Of a stretch of DNA of 5,869 bases, positions 4,122-5,869 are shown piece after piece; position 1 is the stretch's first letter, and each line of letters begins with the position of its first letter. The translations under genes and the position numbers were made by a program. Under the pieces are notes generated by a model. It was not told where the DNA came from. It was given only the letters and a program-made list of their open reading frames with translations, and made no database searches. Origin of the DNA: Methanosarcina sp. (GTDB lineage: Archaea; Halobacteriota; Methanosarcinia; Methanosarcinales; Methanosarcinaceae); the NCBI GenBank assembly GCA_024280975.1, contig JAMXLQ010000285.1, positions 1 through 5,869 on the forward strand, given 5' to 3'.

Positions 4122-5869
4122 TTACCTTATTCTTGAACCTGGTTTTATCTCTTTGTCCGGCATCAGGGCTGCTACGATATTATCTATACAATCATCGGCT
4201 GCAAGCATCATGCCATTTGATTCGACTCCGCAGAGTTTGGCAGGTTTCAGGTTGGCAAGTACGATCACATATTTTCCTACAAGCTCTTCAGGCGTGTAAT
4301 ACGAAGCCATGCCTGCAACAAGCTGCCTTGGCTTTTCTTCGCCGATATCTACCTCAACCCGGAGGAGTTTTTTGGATTTTTTCACGGGTTCGGCAAGGAG
4401 AACTTTTCCTACTCTGATATCGAGTTTTGCAAAGTCTTTGTACTCGATCATAGGAAGAGCTTCTTTTACCTCCTCCTCTGGTTTTGCTGTCTCTCCAGCT
4501 TTTCCGGCTGGTTTTGCTTCTTCCGCAGGTCCCATCCCTTCGGATTTGGCGGGTTCTTTCTCATTACCCTTTGCAGCGGCTTTCTTTGCATCTGCGGCTT
4601 TTACCCTCTGGTTTGCAATCTCCTCCATTTCCTCGATCCTGTCATCTTCGAGTTTGGTGAAAAGAATCTCGGGCTTTGCAAGCTTTGTACCTGCTTTTAA
4701 AGGCACTAGAGCATCATCATAAACGGAGGTATGCAGGTCTCCTTCTTGTCCAAGCCCTTTCCAGGCGGTCTCCATGCTTTCCGGGGTCACGGGATCAAAA
4801 ATAAGGCATAGGGCTTTTGCCAGATGGAGGCAGTTGTAAAGCACTTGTCCGCAGGCTGCCTTGTCCTGTTTGATCAGACTCCATGGCTCATGGGACTGGA
4901 AATAGGTATTTCCGAAAGACGCAAGGGACATTGCAGAATCAACGGCTCTTTTGAATTCGTATTCGGCCATTGCGGCTTTTACTTCCTTCAGGATCTTTTC
5001 GATTTCGTCCCTTACCTCAGGTTCAAGTTCTCCTACGGGAACTTCTCCATAGTTCTTGAAAGCGAAAAGCATTGTCCGATACAGGAAATTCCCAAATACG
5101 GCCACAAGTTCAGTATTGATCTTTTCCTGAAGCACGCGCCAGGAAAAGTTCAGTTCCTTTGTATGGGAGGTATAGCTTGCCAGATAATATCTCAAAAGAT
5201 CCGGATGGAAACCGTGGTCAAGGTAATCTTCTCCTACCCAGACAACATTACCCCGGCTCTTGGAAAACTTTTTATCCTCAATTTTGACCATGCCTGAAGC
5301 TACAACAGCTGTAGGTAAAGAATAGTCCGCACCTTTAAGCATAGCCGGCCAGAAAATACAATGGTGATAGGTAATGTCCCCTCCTATGAAATGGACAATT
5401 TCCCCATTGTTTTTCCAGTATTTTTCCCAAGAATCCCCGGCTTTTGCAGCCCACTCCTCGGTAAAGGCGATATATCCTATAGGAGCGTCTACCCAAACAT
5501 AAACCACGAGGTCATCATGCCCTGGAAATTTCACTCCCCATTCCAGATTCCGGGTAATACACCAGTCTGTAAGCCCCTGCTTTACCCAGCCAAGTGCATA
5601 ATTCCTGGCATTTATAGTTCCGCCAAGATCATTTGAGAGATAGTCCATGAGGAAGTCACTAAAATTGGAAAGCTTGAAAAAGAAGTGTTCCTGCTGCCTG
5701 TATTCTGCAGGTCCTCCGCAAATAGTACAGACAGGATTTTGAAGTTCTCCTGGCTCAAGGTGTTTTCCACATCCCTGGTCGCACTCGTCTCCTCTCGCGA
5801 CTTCTCCACAGTGAGGGCAAGAGCCTTCTACATAGCGGTCAGGAAGAAAACGATTGCATTTCGGGCAAT
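4122..5869 (-). CDS. metG: Methionyl-tRNA synthetase, archaeal type (N-terminus beyond right edge)
   Basis: The enzyme charges tRNA-Met with methionine using ATP in the cytosol. The visible 581 residues run from the window edge (first full codon 5867-5865) to TAA at 4122-4124; the N-terminal nucleotide-binding part with the HIGH motif is outside. Numbering the visible part, zinc-knuckle cysteines are C1/C4, C17/C20, C29/C33 and C47/C50. The second active-site signature KFSKSR is at 200-205, and the VYVWVDAPIGYI segment at 122-133. The helical anticodon-binding domain follows, with N320 and the Pro-Trp pair ending at W329 in the position of the anticodon-reading Trp of E. coli MetRS. An Ala/Lys/Glu/Pro-rich linker (about 415-470) leads to a C-terminal Trbp111-like OB-fold tRNA-binding domain (about 472-570). 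The Met at 5648 is internal, not the start. It is convergent with, and unrelated to, the metal genes. Confidence 0.95.
   Translation of the reverse strand, partial: CPKCNRFLPDRYVEGSCPHCGEVARGDECDQGCGKHLEPGELQNPVCTICGGPAEYRQQEHFFFKLSNFSDFLMDYLSNDLGGTINARNYALGWVKQGLTDWCITRNLEWGVKFPGHDDLVVYVWVDAPIGYIAFTEEWAAKAGDSWEKYWKNNGEIVHFIGGDITYHHCIFWPAMLKGADYSLPTAVVASGMVKIEDKKFSKSRGNVVWVGEDYLDHGFHPDLLRYYLASYTSHTKELNFSWRVLQEKINTELVAVFGNFLYRTMLFAFKNYGEVPVGELEPEVRDEIEKILKEVKAAMAEYEFKRAVDSAMSLASFGNTYFQSHEPWSLIKQDKAACGQVLYNCLHLAKALCLIFDPVTPESMETAWKGLGQEGDLHTSVYDDALVPLKAGTKLAKPEILFTKLEDDRIEEMEEIANQRVKAADAKKAAAKGNEKEPAKSEGMGPAEEAKPAGKAGETAKPEEEVKEALPMIEYKDFAKLDIRVGKVLLAEPVKKSKKLLRVEVDIGEEKPRQLVAGMASYYTPEELVGKYVIVLANLKPAKLCGVESNGMMLAADDCIDNIVAALMPDKEIKPGSRIR

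Noticed and set aside
4133..5636. Several plus-strand open frames of 91-157 codons opposite metG
   Set aside because: They are antisense shadows of metG, with Ser/Ala/Phe-rich low-complexity translations and no ribosome binding or family signal.
5612..5809. Minus-strand 65-codon frame near the right edge
   Set aside because: It overlaps the metG frame, which there encodes the conserved zinc knuckles.
1..5869. CRISPR array, tRNA or rRNA gene
   Set aside because: I saw no regularly spaced direct repeats, no cloverleaf with GTTCRA-type T arm, and no rRNA-like sequence on either strand by eye.

Overview
The window looks archaeal and most likely comes from a Methanosarcina-type methanogen. The evidence is an archaeal/eukaryal-type methionyl-tRNA synthetase (KFSKS signature, multiple zinc knuckles, fused C-terminal tRNA-binding domain), Shine-Dalgarno-led genes in AT-rich spacers, and a small exported protein that I associate from memory, unsearched, with Methanosarcina. 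The genus is an inference, not a match.

Layout, left to right. (1) Positions 1-329, minus strand: the N-terminal part of an exported protein of unknown function, running off the left edge. (2) Positions 330-830: an AT-rich divergent spacer with no convincing gene. It holds an A/T palindrome and, next to the repressor gene, a perfect 9-2-9 inverted repeat (771-790) of the ArsR/SmtB operator type. (3) Positions 831-3586, plus strand: a two-gene metal-efflux unit, a CadC-like ArsR/SmtB repressor and a P1B-2-type Zn/Cd/Pb-exporting ATPase with two N-terminal metal-binding (HMA) domains, 26 bases apart. (4) Positions 3689-3889, plus strand: a free-standing 66-residue HMA protein, probably a metal chaperone for the pump, with its own strong ribosome binding site and a possible own promoter. 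(5) Positions 3890-4121: a convergent spacer with two inverted repeats, one a good bidirectional terminator candidate. (6) Positions 4122 to the right edge, minus strand: metG, missing its N-terminal part.

How it works together: the repressor should sit on the 771-790 operator and block its own promoter until Zn, Cd or Pb binds. The repressor keeps both known metal-site sets of the family (four cysteines of the CadC type; Asp/His/His/Glu of the alpha5 type). On release the ATPase is made and pumps divalent soft metal out of the cell. All three HMA modules carry Asp directly before the first Cys of CxxC, as in Zn/Cd-type rather than classical Cu(I)-type domains, so the small protein may be a dedicated Zn/Cd chaperone or buffer. 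metG and the exported protein appear to be unrelated neighbours.

This is mostly a recognisable heavy-metal resistance module. The less ordinary points are the dual-site repressor in an archaeal setting and the possible Zn/Cd-type small chaperone.
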